Source of the DNA: Mesorhizobium sp. CU3
GTDB lineage: Bacteria; Pseudomonadota; Alphaproteobacteria; Rhizobiales; Rhizobiaceae
Length of the DNA stretch: 64,000 nucleotides
Assembly: GCF_006442965.1 (NCBI RefSeq)
Contig: NZ_VFWX01000004.1
Coordinates: 186,001 to 250,000 of the forward strand
Direction of reading: 5' to 3'
The translations under genes and the position numbers were made by a program. The notes below the pieces were generated by a model. The model did not search any database, was not told the DNA's origin, and was given only the letters and a program-made list of their open reading frames with translations. This document shows, piece by piece, positions 42,888 to 51,618 of this stretch. How positions within the stretch are numbered: the first letter of the stretch is position 1; each line of letters starts with the position of its first letter.

Positions 42888-43781
42888 TCACCCCCACTTC
42901 ATCTCGCCCTTGGCCACCTTGGCGCCAAGCTCAAGCGAGGACACGTCGGCAAGATCGGGATAGTGCTTCTTCATCGCTGCGATCAGTTCGCCGCTGTCCT
43001 TCGCCTTGGCGGCTTCCTTGTCAAAAGTGATGAGATATTTGCGCGTGAACGAGACCGCATCGCGCCCCTGCGGCGCGCCCTCGACCTGGTGTCCAGGCAC
43101 GACGATCTTCGGCTTGCGCGCAAGGATGGTGTTCAGGGCTTTCACCCATGCGGCGCGCGACTGCGGCGTGGCGGTGTCTGCCACCCAGACATGGATGCCG
43201 GAATCGACCAGCACGCCGCCGAACACGGCTTTCAGGCTGGGAACCCAAAGATAGCGGCGGTCATGCATGTCCGGAACTTCGACGATGTCGATGCGCTGGC
43301 CCTCCAGGTCGAGCGAGGACACGTCGGATGCCGTGGGGATCACCACGTCTGCCAACTTCTGAGGGCCATTGTCCTTCAGTTGCGGTCCCCAGGTTTCGAG
43401 CTTGCCCTGGACGTTGCCTTTGATCGCTTCGACCGTCACGGGCTTGGCGATGACCTTGGCGTCGGGGAAAGCCTCGACGATCGGCCGCAGACCGAAATAA
43501 TAATCCGGATCGTTGCAGCTGACATAGATGGTGGTCAGCATCTTGCCGGTGGCCTTGATCGCGGCCGCGACCTTGCGCCCGTCTGAGAGCGTGAAGCCGC
43601 CATCGATCAGGATCGCCTCCTTCTTGCCCGAAACAAGGACGGGCGTGCGGCGGAAACCGGCCTCGTCGGCCTGGAAGAACTGCCAGGAAAGTTTGGATCC
43701 AGCCGCTTCGGCAACGGCCGGCAAGACAGCCACAGCACCCAGCGCCGCGGCGAGTTTGAGGGCATCGCGTCGGTTCAACAT
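42888..43781 (-). CDS. Exported metallo-beta-lactamase-fold protein with a broken HxHxDH motif
   Basis: A 297-residue MBL-fold protein with an N-terminal signal (RRDALKLAAALGAVAVLPAVAEA). The fold is visible from AILIDGGFTLSDG onward. The first metal motif, normally THxHxDH, reads Ser88-Cys89-Asn90-Asp91-Pro92-Asp93-Tyr94, so its His ligands are gone and only the Asp remains. The later ligands His173 (PDMHDRRY), Asp193 (LVDSGIHVW) and His231 (VPGHQ) are kept. It may bind one metal or have other chemistry. It stands alone, divergent from the LysR gene. Confidence 0.82.
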   Translation of the reverse strand: MLNRRDALKLAAALGAVAVLPAVAEAAGSKLSWQFFQADEAGFRRTPVLVSGKKEAILIDGGFTLSDGRKVAAAIKATGKMLTTIYVSCNDPDYYFGLRPIVEAFPDAKVIAKPVTVEAIKGNVQGKLETWGPQLKDNGPQKLADVVIPTASDVSSLDLEGQRIDIVEVPDMHDRRYLWVPSLKAVFGGVLVDSGIHVWVADTATPQSRAAWVKALNTILARKPKIVVPGHQVEGAPQGRDAVSFTRKYLITFDKEAAKAKDSGELIAAMKKHYPDLADVSSLELGAKVAKGEMKWG

Positions 43782-43974
43782 GACGGTATTCCTTTACTGA
43801 GAAGCGAGTGGCCAAGCGGGCTTCAGCGGAGCGAAGAGCTCGAAGTCGCGGAGCCCGTATGGCCGGTTGTCCTGTCGATTGAAACAAATCGACGATCAGG
43901 GTCAGTCCGTACCTTCCCCAAATGGTTCTAGACACCGAAATTCTGGGGTACTAGTGCGTCGTCGACGGAATGTG

Positions 43975-43993
43975 TGTCCACCCTGAATGGACA
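43975..43993. promoter_or_regulatory. Small inverted repeat before the LysR gene
   Basis: TGTCCA (43975-43980) and TGGACA (43988-43993) are separated by seven bases, just upstream of the LysR start at 43999 and in the divergent promoter region of the metallo-hydrolase gene. It could be an autoregulatory LysR site, although it lies very close to the start codon. Confidence 0.35.
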
Positions 43994-43998
43994 ATTGA

Positions 43999-44919
43999 AT
44001 GATGGGCAGAACGTTGAACCTCAACCGATTGGAAATCTTCGTCGCCGTCGTCGAGACGGGCTCGATCACTGCTGCCGCACGTCGGCTGGGTCTGGTCAAG
44101 ACCGCGGTAAGTACGCACCTGCAGAAGCTCGAGCGCGAGGTGGGAGCGGCGCTGCTGATCCGAACGACCCGGCAGTTGAGGCTGACGGAGGCCGGTCGCA
44201 CTTTCTTCGAGGCTTGCCGGCCCATCCTTCGCGATATCGACAGCGCGGTCGCTGAGATCGACGAGAGCGCAACGAATGTCAGGGGCACGCTGCGTGTCAC
44301 GACCTCGGAGGAGTTCGGCGCCATGGTCGTCGCACCGATCGCCGCAGCATTGGTTCAGCAATATCCGGCACTCAGGATAGACCTGATAGCGTCGGATCGC
44401 ATCATAGACATCTCGGCCGAAAACATCGATGTCGCGATACGTCTGGGATGGCTGCGTGAGAGCAGCCAGCAATCAATCCGCATCGGCTCGTTCGAACAAT
44501 GGGTTCTTGTTTCCACCTCCCAGGCCGAATGGGCTTCGTCCCTCACCATTCCGGAGGAGTTGCGGCAGAGGAAACTGTTCGCGCTTTCAGCGCTTCCCAA
44601 CCCCACCAACTGGGTCTTCAGTTCACCTGCCGGCGAGGATCGTCACGTGAAGTTCGATGCACGCCTGACGGCAACGACCACCAGCGTGTTGAAAGTCGCA
44701 GCGCTGAACGCCGAGGACCTCGTTATCCTCCCGGACTATGCGGTCAGGGAAGAAATCGCCGCAGGCAGGCTGATGCGCGTGCTGCCGCAATGGACGCTGC
44801 CGAAGGGCGAAATCCATGCCGTGTTTCCGCCGAGCCGATATCGGCCGCTCAAGGTGCGCATCTTCCTGAATGCGCTGAAGACGGCATCGCAGGGAATGCC
44901 TGAGTTCGGGGCCGGTTAG
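43999..44919 (+). CDS. LysR-family transcriptional regulator
   Basis: A 306-residue LysR protein. The N-terminal HTH reads RLEIFVAVVETGSITAAARRLGLVKTAVSTHLQKLEREVG (residues about 10-49). The two-lobed effector domain follows, with LRVTTSEEFGAMVVAPIAAAL and the C-lobe NAEDLVILPDYAVREEIAAGRL. The start may be either ATG of the tandem pair at 43999 or 44002. It is divergent from the MBL-fold gene, its most likely target, and converges with the RraA-like gene. Confidence 0.88.
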   Translation: MMGRTLNLNRLEIFVAVVETGSITAAARRLGLVKTAVSTHLQKLEREVGAALLIRTTRQLRLTEAGRTFFEACRPILRDIDSAVAEIDESATNVRGTLRVTTSEEFGAMVVAPIAAALVQQYPALRIDLIASDRIIDISAENIDVAIRLGWLRESSQQSIRIGSFEQWVLVSTSQAEWASSLTIPEELRQRKLFALSALPNPTNWVFSSPAGEDRHVKFDARLTATTTSVLKVAALNAEDLVILPDYAVREEIAAGRLMRVLPQWTLPKGEIHAVFPPSRYRPLKVRIFLNALKTASQGMPEFGAG

Positions 44920-44944
44920 CAGCAACGTCTTCGGTAGGAACGCC

Positions 44945-45661
44945 CTATCTGTCCTTTTTCCAGATTTCGTATTCGGCCCGGCTTTCCGGCGTGCCTGGAA
45001 AGAGCCCGAAGATAGAGCGCCCTTCCGCAACTTTCGCGGCCGCGAATTCCTCGTAGCCGGTCATCTCGAAGGCTTCGGCCGCGACGTCATCGACAATATC
45101 GCGCGGGATGACGACCACGCCTTCGCCGTCGCCCACGACGATGTCGCCGGGATAGACGGCAACGCCGCCGCAGCCGATCGGCAGATTGAGATCGGCCGGA
45201 TGGAGCCGTATCGGCGTGGAAGGCGGTGCCGGTCGCGTGTGATAGACCGGCAAGCCCAGAGCGGCGATGTCGACGGTATCGCGAAACCCGCCGTCGGTTA
45301 CGGCTCCCGCGCAGCCCCTCGCCTTCAGTCGCCCCATCATGATGTCGCCGGCGGAGGCGGCGCCGGCATCGCCTCGCGCATCGATCACAAGGACATGCCC
45401 GGGAGGGCACTCCTCGATCGCACGCCGCTGTACGTGCGTCGGCTTGGCATATTCGGCCATCGTATCGAGATCTTCGCGCGCCGGAATGAACCTCAAGGTG
45501 AACGCCGGCCCGATCATGCGGGTGCCGGTGCCCCCAATCGGCAAGGCGCCCTCTATCAGCCGGCTGCGCAGGCCGCGCTTGAACAGGACGGTCGTCAGCG
45601 TCGACACACTGACAGCCAGGAGTTTGGAGCGCGTCTCGTCGCTCAACGGTATTTCCGACAT
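44945..45661 (-). CDS. RraA-like protein (possible 4-hydroxy-4-methyl-2-oxoglutarate-type aldolase)
   Basis: A 238-residue RraA/DlpA-family protein. The active-site block GDIMMGRLKARGCAGAVTDG followed by GFRDT carries the Arg-Asp pair that binds divalent metal in the pyruvate-releasing aldolases, and GDIVVGDGEGVVVIP is the conserved C-terminal segment. Bacterial members are either RNase E inhibitors or class II aldolases; the catabolic operon favours an aldolase. The ATG at 45661 is used; a longer frame enters the DoxX gene. It is the last gene of the ribose-type importer operon. Confidence 0.85.
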   Translation of the reverse strand: MSEIPLSDETRSKLLAVSVSTLTTVLFKRGLRSRLIEGALPIGGTGTRMIGPAFTLRFIPAREDLDTMAEYAKPTHVQRRAIEECPPGHVLVIDARGDAGAASAGDIMMGRLKARGCAGAVTDGGFRDTVDIAALGLPVYHTRPAPPSTPIRLHPADLNLPIGCGGVAVYPGDIVVGDGEGVVVIPRDIVDDVAAEAFEMTGYEEFAAAKVAEGRSIFGLFPGTPESRAEYEIWKKDR

Positions 45662-45678
45662 TGCTGGTGCCCTCGCAA

Positions 45679-46053
45679 TCAAAGGAACGGAGCTGCAAGC
45701 CCGAGCAGCCCGCCGACAAGCGCTGCATGTTCGAACAGGAAGAATTTGTGCATCACCGCCTCGCCCGGATCCGAATAGGTCCAGTAGCGATGAAAGAGCG
45801 CGTCCGCCGTGACGGTGAAGGCGATCAGCATGAAAGCGCCATAGACGGCAGTCGGATCGTAAAGAAGCAGCAAGCCACCGGCCAATGCGAGCACGATGCC
45901 GATCCAGAAGAAAATCTCGCCGTTCGGCATGCCTATGCGCCGGAACTCGGCATAGTGGTGTTCGCGCGCGCCGATGTTGAACCACACCGACCACAGGAAA
46001 TAGAACGCCACGCCAAGGCGTCCGAGCAGGTTCAACCAATCGGGCAACGTCAT
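45679..46053 (-). CDS. DoxX-like small membrane protein
   Basis: A 124-residue protein with four hydrophobic segments and short polar loops, matching the DoxX/DUF fold. The first span is LGRLGVAFYFLWSVWFNIG and the second loop contains EFRRIGMPNGEIFFWIG. Function in the family is poorly known; some members associate with redox enzymes. It lies 17 bases before the RraA-like gene and 19 bases after the SnoaL-like gene. Confidence 0.75.
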   Translation of the reverse strand: MTLPDWLNLLGRLGVAFYFLWSVWFNIGAREHHYAEFRRIGMPNGEIFFWIGIVLALAGGLLLLYDPTAVYGAFMLIAFTVTADALFHRYWTYSDPGEAVMHKFFLFEHAALVGGLLGLAAPFL

Positions 46054-46072
46054 TTCGAAATCCTCGAACCTG

Positions 46073-46465
46073 CTAAAACATCGTGTTGGAATGGGCCAGT
46101 TGTTCCGGAATGGGCTGGATCACATCCCAGTGCTCGACCACACGGCCGTTCTCGACCCGGAAGATGTCCATCACCGCGCTGCCGCGGTCGCCTTCGTGCT
46201 CGGTCCAGTGGGCGTGAACGGTAACGAAGTCGCCTTCGCAAAACACCCGCTTGATCTTGAACCGCGCATTGGGGCGTGTGGAGAAGAAGTCGAGAAAGAA
46301 GGCGCGAAACGCTTCCCTGCCATCCGGCACGCCGGGATTGTGCTGGGTATAGACCGGACCCATGAACCGGTCGATGCCCGCGTCGACCTCATGCTTGTCG
46401 AAAACAGTCTCCAGGAAGCCGACGACAACCTTCTTGTTGGCTTCGACACTCGATGCATTGGTCAT
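46073..46465 (-). CDS. SnoaL-like / NTF2-fold protein
   Basis: A 130-residue cone-shaped NTF2-like protein. VYTQHNPGVPDGREAFRAFF, followed by FCEGDFVTVHAHWTEHEGD and VENGRVVEHWDVIQPIPEQ, is the common block of bacterial SnoaL-like cyclase/isomerase homologues. Family members isomerise ketosteroids, close polyketide rings or dehydrate small molecules; most are uncharacterised. It lies 9 bases after the permease gene in the operon. Confidence 0.82.
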   Translation of the reverse strand: MTNASSVEANKKVVVGFLETVFDKHEVDAGIDRFMGPVYTQHNPGVPDGREAFRAFFLDFFSTRPNARFKIKRVFCEGDFVTVHAHWTEHEGDRGSAVMDIFRVENGRVVEHWDVIQPIPEQLAHSNTMF

Positions 46466-46474
46466 GTTGGTCCC

Positions 46475-47488
46475 CTATCGCGCGATCATTCTGGTGCGCA
46501 GCTGGTCGGCGACGAGGGCAAGAACCAGGATGACCCCGAGAACGATCTGCTGCACATAGGACTCGACCCGGATGAGGTTCATGCCGTTGGTCAGGATGGT
46601 GATGAAGATCGCGCCCAAGAGCACGTCGCGCACCTTGCCGCTGCCGCCGAACAGCGACACGCCGGCGATGACGCATGCGGCCACGCTTTGCAATCCATAA
46701 GGCTGGCCGTTGAGCGCCTCGGCGGAGCCGGTCCTGGCCAGGAACAAGATGCCGGTCGTCGCCGCCAGGACCGAGCAGATCACGTAGGCCAGGATCAATT
46801 GCCGGCGCGTGTTGATGCCGGACAGTTGCGAGGCGCGGATGTTGGAGCCGACCGAATAGAAATAGCGCCCGATGGTCGTGCGGTTGAGTAGCACCCACAT
46901 GCCGACGAATATCAGGCCCGTGAAGAGCACGGCCGGGGCGAGGCCGAAGATGCGGCCGTAGCCGAGCAGCCGCTGGAACTCATCCGGGATCTGCGTCACG
47001 GGAAGGCCGCTAGTCATGCTCAACGAGACGCCAACCAGGCTGGTCGTCGTGCCGAGCGTCATCATGAAAGGCGGAACATTGAGCAGAGCGACGCCCAGCC
47101 CGTTGATCAGGCCGATCACCACGCCGGCAAGCAACCCGCCCGCGACGGCCAACGTCATGGCCAGGACGAAGGCATCCGGAGACGAGCCCAGCACGGCCTT
47201 CAGGATCAGCGCGGTCACCACCCCGGCAAAGCCGACGACGGAGCCGACCGAGAGATCGAGCCCCGCCGTGAGCAGCACGACCGCCTGACCCATGGCGATG
47301 ATGATCAGGAACGTCGATTGGCGCGCGACGTTGAAGATGTTGAGCGAGGAGTAGAACCGCTCTTCCTGCAGCGAGAAGAAGATGATCGCGCCGACAAGCA
47401 GGAACGGCAGGATGCCGAGATGGATGAAGGCCGTCTTGGTCCAGTTGGTTGACGAGGATCTTGCGGCGGGTTCGGAAGAGATTGCCAC
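46475..47488 (-). CDS. ABC transporter permease, RbsC (sugar) type
   Basis: A 337-residue permease with about nine hydrophobic segments in the ribose/autoinducer-2 permease pattern. GLDLSVGSVVGFAGVVTALIL is typical of the sugar ABC family, and the ATPase-contact region carries SQLSGINTRRQLILAYVICS. The later GVSLFGGSGKVRDVLLGAIFI block is diagnostic of RbsC-like proteins. It follows the ATPase gene after 14 bases. Confidence 0.9.
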   Translation of the reverse strand: MAISSEPAARSSSTNWTKTAFIHLGILPFLLVGAIIFFSLQEERFYSSLNIFNVARQSTFLIIIAMGQAVVLLTAGLDLSVGSVVGFAGVVTALILKAVLGSSPDAFVLAMTLAVAGGLLAGVVIGLINGLGVALLNVPPFMMTLGTTTSLVGVSLSMTSGLPVTQIPDEFQRLLGYGRIFGLAPAVLFTGLIFVGMWVLLNRTTIGRYFYSVGSNIRASQLSGINTRRQLILAYVICSVLAATTGILFLARTGSAEALNGQPYGLQSVAACVIAGVSLFGGSGKVRDVLLGAIFITILTNGMNLIRVESYVQQIVLGVILVLALVADQLRTRMIAR

Positions 47489-47502
47489 TTCGTTGGACCT
47501 TT

Positions 47503-49035
47503 CTAGTGCGACGACGCTTCGTTGGTGGTGCCGAAGAACCCGTGCAGCACACGGCCTTCGGAGATTTCGGCCTTGTCGATCTGGTCGACGACCTCGCCGC
47601 TGCGCACGACCAGCAGGCGATGGCTGAGGTTCACGACCTCCGGCAGGTCCGAGCTGACGATGATGACGGCGGCTCCCGCTTCCACCAGATCCTTGATGAA
47701 CCCATAGACCTCGACGCGCGCCGAGACATCGATGCCGACGGTCGGCTCGTCGAACAGGAAGACACGCGTTTCGCGCCCCATCGCCTTGGCGATCATGATC
47801 TTCTGTTGATTGCCGCCGGAATATTTCACCACCGGCTTGTCGAGCTCCAGCGGGCGAACGCGAAGCCGCTCCCCGAGCCTGGTAGCGAAGCTTCTTTCGT
47901 TAGCCGTCTTCAGCCAGCCGGATCGCGACAACTCGGCCTGGCCGAGCGAGGAGAGCGTCAGGTTCTCTCGCGTCGGGCGCAACAGCATCAGCCCTTCATT
48001 GCGCCGGTCCGAGGGTATGTAGGCGACACCCATCTCCAGGAGCCTTGCGGGCGAACGGACCGGCACGCTCTTGCCGTTCACTTCGACGGTTCCCGAGCGA
48101 ACCGGCTCGAGCCCGAAGATCGAACGTATCATCTCGGATTTCCCGCATCCAACCAGGCCGGCGAGACCGAGTATCTCGCCTGAACGGACAGCGAAGGAGA
48201 CATTCGAGACGCAGCCGTTCATGGTGGTCAGGTTCTTGACCTCGAGCGCGACGTCACCCGGAACGTGGGCGATCTCCGGATAGAATTTCTCGAAGGAGCG
48301 TCCGGTCATGAGTTCGACGAGCGATCTCTGCGTGGTGGTCGCCACGTCGACCGTCTTCACGAAACGACCGTCGCGCATGATGGTGACGCGATCGCCGATG
48401 GCTTCGATCTCCTTCATGCGATGCGTGATGTAGATGATGCCGACGCCCTGCGCGCAAAGCTGCCGGACCAGCCCGAACATGGATTCGGTTTCCTTCTGCG
48501 ACAGCGAAGCCGTCGGCTCGTCGAGGATGAGAACCTGCGGGTCGGTGAGCAGGGCCTTGGTCATCTCGACCATTTGCTGTTCGGCGCGCGACAGGCGCGC
48601 GACCATGGCCTTGGGCTCTATCGAGAAACCGAAACGCGTCAGCGCATCACGTACCCGAGCGCGGCGCTCGGCGATCTTCAGGAACCCACGATTGTTGGGT
48701 TCGGCCCCGAGGAAGATGTTTTCCTCCACGCTGAGGTGCGGCGCGAGGCTGAACTCCTGAAACATGGCGGCCACGCCGTGCCTGCGCGCATCCTGCACGT
48801 CGCGAAACCGCACGTCCTTGCCATCGATCGCAAGCGAACCCTGGTCGGGCTGGATGGCGCCGGCGATGACGTTTATCAGCGTCGACTTTCCCGCCCCGTT
48901 TTCGCCGAAGATGACGTGGACCTCGCCTCGCTTGAGGTCGAAGTTCATCGTGTCGAGCGCCTGTACGACCCCGAACCGCTTCGAGATGCCGGTTACCGCA
49001 AGAAGCGGCATCGCGGCATCGCCGGGTTTCGTCAT
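47503..49035 (-). CDS. ABC transporter ATP-binding protein, RbsA/MglA (sugar) type
   Basis: A 510-residue protein with two ATPase halves. The first has Walker A GENGAGKST (44-52) and the family-typical altered signature LSRAEQQMVE. The second has a weaker Walker A (LVGCGKSE), SGGNQQKIMIAKAM and Walker B LFDEPTVGID. This asymmetry is normal for sugar importers. The ATG at 49035 has AAGGAA six bases upstream. A start at 49113 would add 26 low-complexity residues. Confidence 0.9.
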   Translation of the reverse strand: MTKPGDAAMPLLAVTGISKRFGVVQALDTMNFDLKRGEVHVIFGENGAGKSTLINVIAGAIQPDQGSLAIDGKDVRFRDVQDARRHGVAAMFQEFSLAPHLSVEENIFLGAEPNNRGFLKIAERRARVRDALTRFGFSIEPKAMVARLSRAEQQMVEMTKALLTDPQVLILDEPTASLSQKETESMFGLVRQLCAQGVGIIYITHRMKEIEAIGDRVTIMRDGRFVKTVDVATTTQRSLVELMTGRSFEKFYPEIAHVPGDVALEVKNLTTMNGCVSNVSFAVRSGEILGLAGLVGCGKSEMIRSIFGLEPVRSGTVEVNGKSVPVRSPARLLEMGVAYIPSDRRNEGLMLLRPTRENLTLSSLGQAELSRSGWLKTANERSFATRLGERLRVRPLELDKPVVKYSGGNQQKIMIAKAMGRETRVFLFDEPTVGIDVSARVEVYGFIKDLVEAGAAVIIVSSDLPEVVNLSHRLLVVRSGEVVDQIDKAEISEGRVLHGFFGTTNEASSH

Positions 49036-49156
49036 TGAACTTTCCTTCACAAGGGTCGCGGCTGCGGCCATTGTCATCGAACTCCCATTCGTGCCGTCAT
49101 CCCCTGACGGCAATTGGTCCCGTCGCCTGTTGCCGACGCTCGGGAACGTTCAGTTT

Positions 49157-49744
49157 CTAACCATGAGCACCAAGTATCCAGCCTACCGCCGCCAGATTCT
49201 GCTCGGCATAGCGCCGGGGTTTGTCCTCGAGCGTCGTCGCCATGATGTCGTTCCACCGATTGAGGAGCGCATGCCAGGCGATCAGTCCTGTGATCACGAC
49301 GATCGCGTCCTCGCTGAAGTGGTTGCGCAGTTCGGCAACGTCCGCGTCGTGCACCTCGCCGGGCATCCGAGCCGCGTTCCGGCACAGCCGCAGCAGCGCC
49401 CGTTCGCGCTCGTCATAGACTGCCGAGGTCTCGAAGTCGCGGACCGCCAGCAGCTTCTGCCTCGCCAGGCCCAATTCCTCGGCGCCGCAGGCAAGGTGAG
49501 CCGCGCTGTACATCGATCCCGAGAACAGGCTGAAGGCGAAGCCGACCAGGCGCCGCACCGGCTGTTCGATATCATCCGGATACCACAGCGCTTCGGCGCA
49601 TTTACCCATGGCGCCCAGCAAGGCCGGGTTGCGCGCAAGCGTCAGGAAGCTGTTGGGCACATAGCCGTGATCCGCGTGGATCGCCGAAATCACATCGGCG
49701 AACTGCGGAACGTCGCTCTCGTTCAATGGCGCTATTCTCGGCAT
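49157..49744 (-). CDS. AhpD/carboxymuconolactone decarboxylase-like protein (tandem copy 1)
   Basis: A 195-residue helical CMD-like protein. The core SMYSAAHLACGAEELGLARQKLLAV corresponds to the AhpD active-site helix, but only one Cys is present where AhpD has CxxC. GYVPNSFLTLARNPALLGAM precedes it. It is a clear paralogue of the next gene and 20 bases from it. Peroxidase, decarboxylase or a substrate-specific role is open. Members of this type often sit with ABC importers of unknown ligands. Confidence 0.75.
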   Translation of the reverse strand: MPRIAPLNESDVPQFADVISAIHADHGYVPNSFLTLARNPALLGAMGKCAEALWYPDDIEQPVRRLVGFAFSLFSGSMYSAAHLACGAEELGLARQKLLAVRDFETSAVYDERERALLRLCRNAARMPGEVHDADVAELRNHFSEDAIVVITGLIAWHALLNRWNDIMATTLEDKPRRYAEQNLAAVGWILGAHG

Positions 49745-49764
49745 ACCCGGCCCTTCCGGTCGGT

Positions 49765-50346
49765 TCAACGATCGAGGCGCCAGCCCAGACCCGTGAGATT
49801 CCTTTTCGCCCATTCGAAAGGCACATCCTCGAGCCGTGTCTTGGCGATCTCGTTCCATTTGTTCAGGAAGGCCATGAAGCAGATCAGGCCGACGATGAAG
49901 GTGACCGTCTCGACGCTGAAATGAACCTTCAGATCCTCGACGTCCTTGTCGGTCACCTCACCGGGTATTCGGGCCGCGTGGCGGCACAGCCGCAGCACCG
50001 CCCGCTCCGCGTCCGAATAGACCGGCGAGGTCTCGTAGTCGAAAATCGACTCGATCTTCTCGCGCGGCAGGCCAAGCTCTTCTGCGCCGCAGGCGCAATG
50101 AGCCGAACTGTAGTAGGAACCGGCATAGTGGCTGTAGGCGAACGTCACCAGACGACGCAGCGGCTCGCTGACCGTCTTCGGATACCACATCGCGTCCGAG
50201 AGCGCGCCGACCGCATTCAGCAGCGCCGGATTGCGCGCCATGGTCAGAAAGCTGTTCGGCACATAGCCGATCGAATCGACCATCCCCTGAAAAATCGGCT
50301 CGTATTCGGCCAGTTGTTCCCGCGGGAGAGGTTCGATGCGCGCCAT
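49765..50346 (-). CDS. AhpD/carboxymuconolactone decarboxylase-like protein (tandem copy 2)
   Basis: A 193-residue paralogue of the preceding entry with the same architecture. GYVPNSFLTMARNPALLNAV is followed by YSSAHCACGAEELGLPREKI, where the two Cys are spaced CxC rather than CxxC. The best start is the ATG at 50346, with GGGAAAG six bases upstream. The two copies diverge enough to have distinct roles or to form a heteromer. Confidence 0.75.
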   Translation of the reverse strand: MARIEPLPREQLAEYEPIFQGMVDSIGYVPNSFLTMARNPALLNAVGALSDAMWYPKTVSEPLRRLVTFAYSHYAGSYYSSAHCACGAEELGLPREKIESIFDYETSPVYSDAERAVLRLCRHAARIPGEVTDKDVEDLKVHFSVETVTFIVGLICFMAFLNKWNEIAKTRLEDVPFEWAKRNLTGLGWRLDR

Positions 50347-50423
50347 TTGATGCTTTCCCATCATATCGTTTCGCAGAAGGACGGCGCGAACACGGCCGCG
50401 CCGCCCTTCATTACGTTTCGACG

Positions 50424-51518
50424 TCAGTCGACCTTCAGCTGAACCTTCCAGTCGGCCGGCGCGAAATTGCTTGCCGGCACCTTGTCGACATTGGTCTTGT
50501 CGACCAAGGTCACAGCCGGAACCGCATCGGTGATTGTTGCCTTGCCTTCAAGAAGCCGTACAGCCATGTCGACGGCCATCTTGTTGATGATGATGGAATT
50601 CTCCACCACGACGCCCGCCACGTCACCTGACGAGATCGCCGGGATGAGATCGGGCGTGATGAAACTGCCGTAGAGAGCGATGGAGCCGACACGGCCCTGC
50701 TCGCGCAGCGCGTTGAGCGTCGCTTCGACGCTGGTGCCCATGCCGACGACCAGACCCAGTTTGGGATAGGTGGTCAGCGCATCCTCGACAAGCGGCTGCT
50801 GCTCGAGCCGGCTGGACCCGCCATAGATCACTTTTTCGGTTTTGATATCCGAGCCCTCGATCGCCTTCTCGAACCCCTTGGCGGTGTCTTCCGACCAGGC
50901 AACCCCGGCCGGGCCCGGCATGACGACGGTGGAAACCGGACCCGAACCCTTCGCATGCAGCTTGGCGAGTTCGCGGCCGAGGATCTTGCCCACTTCGATG
51001 TAGGTGACGACCACGCGGCCATCGACCGGCGCATCGACGCCGATGTTCAGGTCGATCACCTTGATCCCCTTGGCGCGAGCCTCGGAGATCTTCTGGCTGA
51101 ACGCCGTCGGCGACACGGCCATCAGCAGGATGGCGTTGGCGCCGAGCGTCACGCAGTCGTCGAACTGTGCGAGTTGCTTGTCGAGATTGCCATAGCCGCC
51201 GGCGTCGAACACGGTAAGCTTTGCGCCGAGCCGCTTGGACTCTTCGACTGTGCCGTAGATGTAGGCGCGCAGGATGTCGTTGGTCGTGTGCGGCGCGAGG
51301 AAGCAGAGGTTCCACTTCTTCGTCACCTCGCTGGAATCGAGCGACTGGTACTCCGTTTCCTTGCCCTCGAAAGGCTTCATCGCCGACGGCCTCAGGTCGG
51401 ACGCGAGCACCGGGAATTTCCAGCTGTCGGCGGCGCTGGCAGGCGCCGAGAAAAGGGTGGAGAAACTGATTGCGGTCGCGGCGATCATGCCGCTGGCTAG
51501 TCTGGTCAACTTGTTCAT
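50424..51518 (-). CDS. ABC transporter sugar/TorT-type substrate-binding protein
   Basis: A 364-residue type I periplasmic binding protein. A signal peptide ends near SAPASAA. The mature part has the family blocks WNLCFLAPHTTNDILRAYIYG, GNLDKQLAQFDDCVTLGANAI and IDLNIGVDAPVDGRVV, followed by a typical VGMGTSVEATLNAL hinge. It resembles TorT and ribose-binding proteins, so the ligand may be a sugar or a small signal molecule. The ATG at 51518 has GGGAG upstream. It is the first gene of the leftward operon, divergent from a GMC oxidoreductase. Confidence 0.85.
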   Translation of the reverse strand: MNKLTRLASGMIAATAISFSTLFSAPASAADSWKFPVLASDLRPSAMKPFEGKETEYQSLDSSEVTKKWNLCFLAPHTTNDILRAYIYGTVEESKRLGAKLTVFDAGGYGNLDKQLAQFDDCVTLGANAILLMAVSPTAFSQKISEARAKGIKVIDLNIGVDAPVDGRVVVTYIEVGKILGRELAKLHAKGSGPVSTVVMPGPAGVAWSEDTAKGFEKAIEGSDIKTEKVIYGGSSRLEQQPLVEDALTTYPKLGLVVGMGTSVEATLNALREQGRVGSIALYGSFITPDLIPAISSGDVAGVVVENSIIINKMAVDMAVRLLEGKATITDAVPAVTLVDKTNVDKVPASNFAPADWKVQLKVD

Positions 51519-51558
51519 TTTTTGCTCCCTCTGGATCATGACGTTTGATTGACATTCA

Positions 51559-51579
51559 TGATATTTCAATGGAATATCA
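51559..51579. promoter_or_regulatory. TGATAT-N9-ATATCA palindrome, candidate operator
   Basis: The arms TGATAT (51559-51564) and ATATCA (51574-51579) lie exactly between the divergent sugar-importer operon and the GMC gene. The same 6-9-6 design recurs at 54351-54371. A shared regulator of the two divergent promoters is suggested; the GntR protein at 60957-61652 is one candidate. Confidence 0.5.
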
Positions 51580-51618
51580 GCGACACATCAAACTGTCAAC
51601 AAGAGAGCGGGCAAGCAG

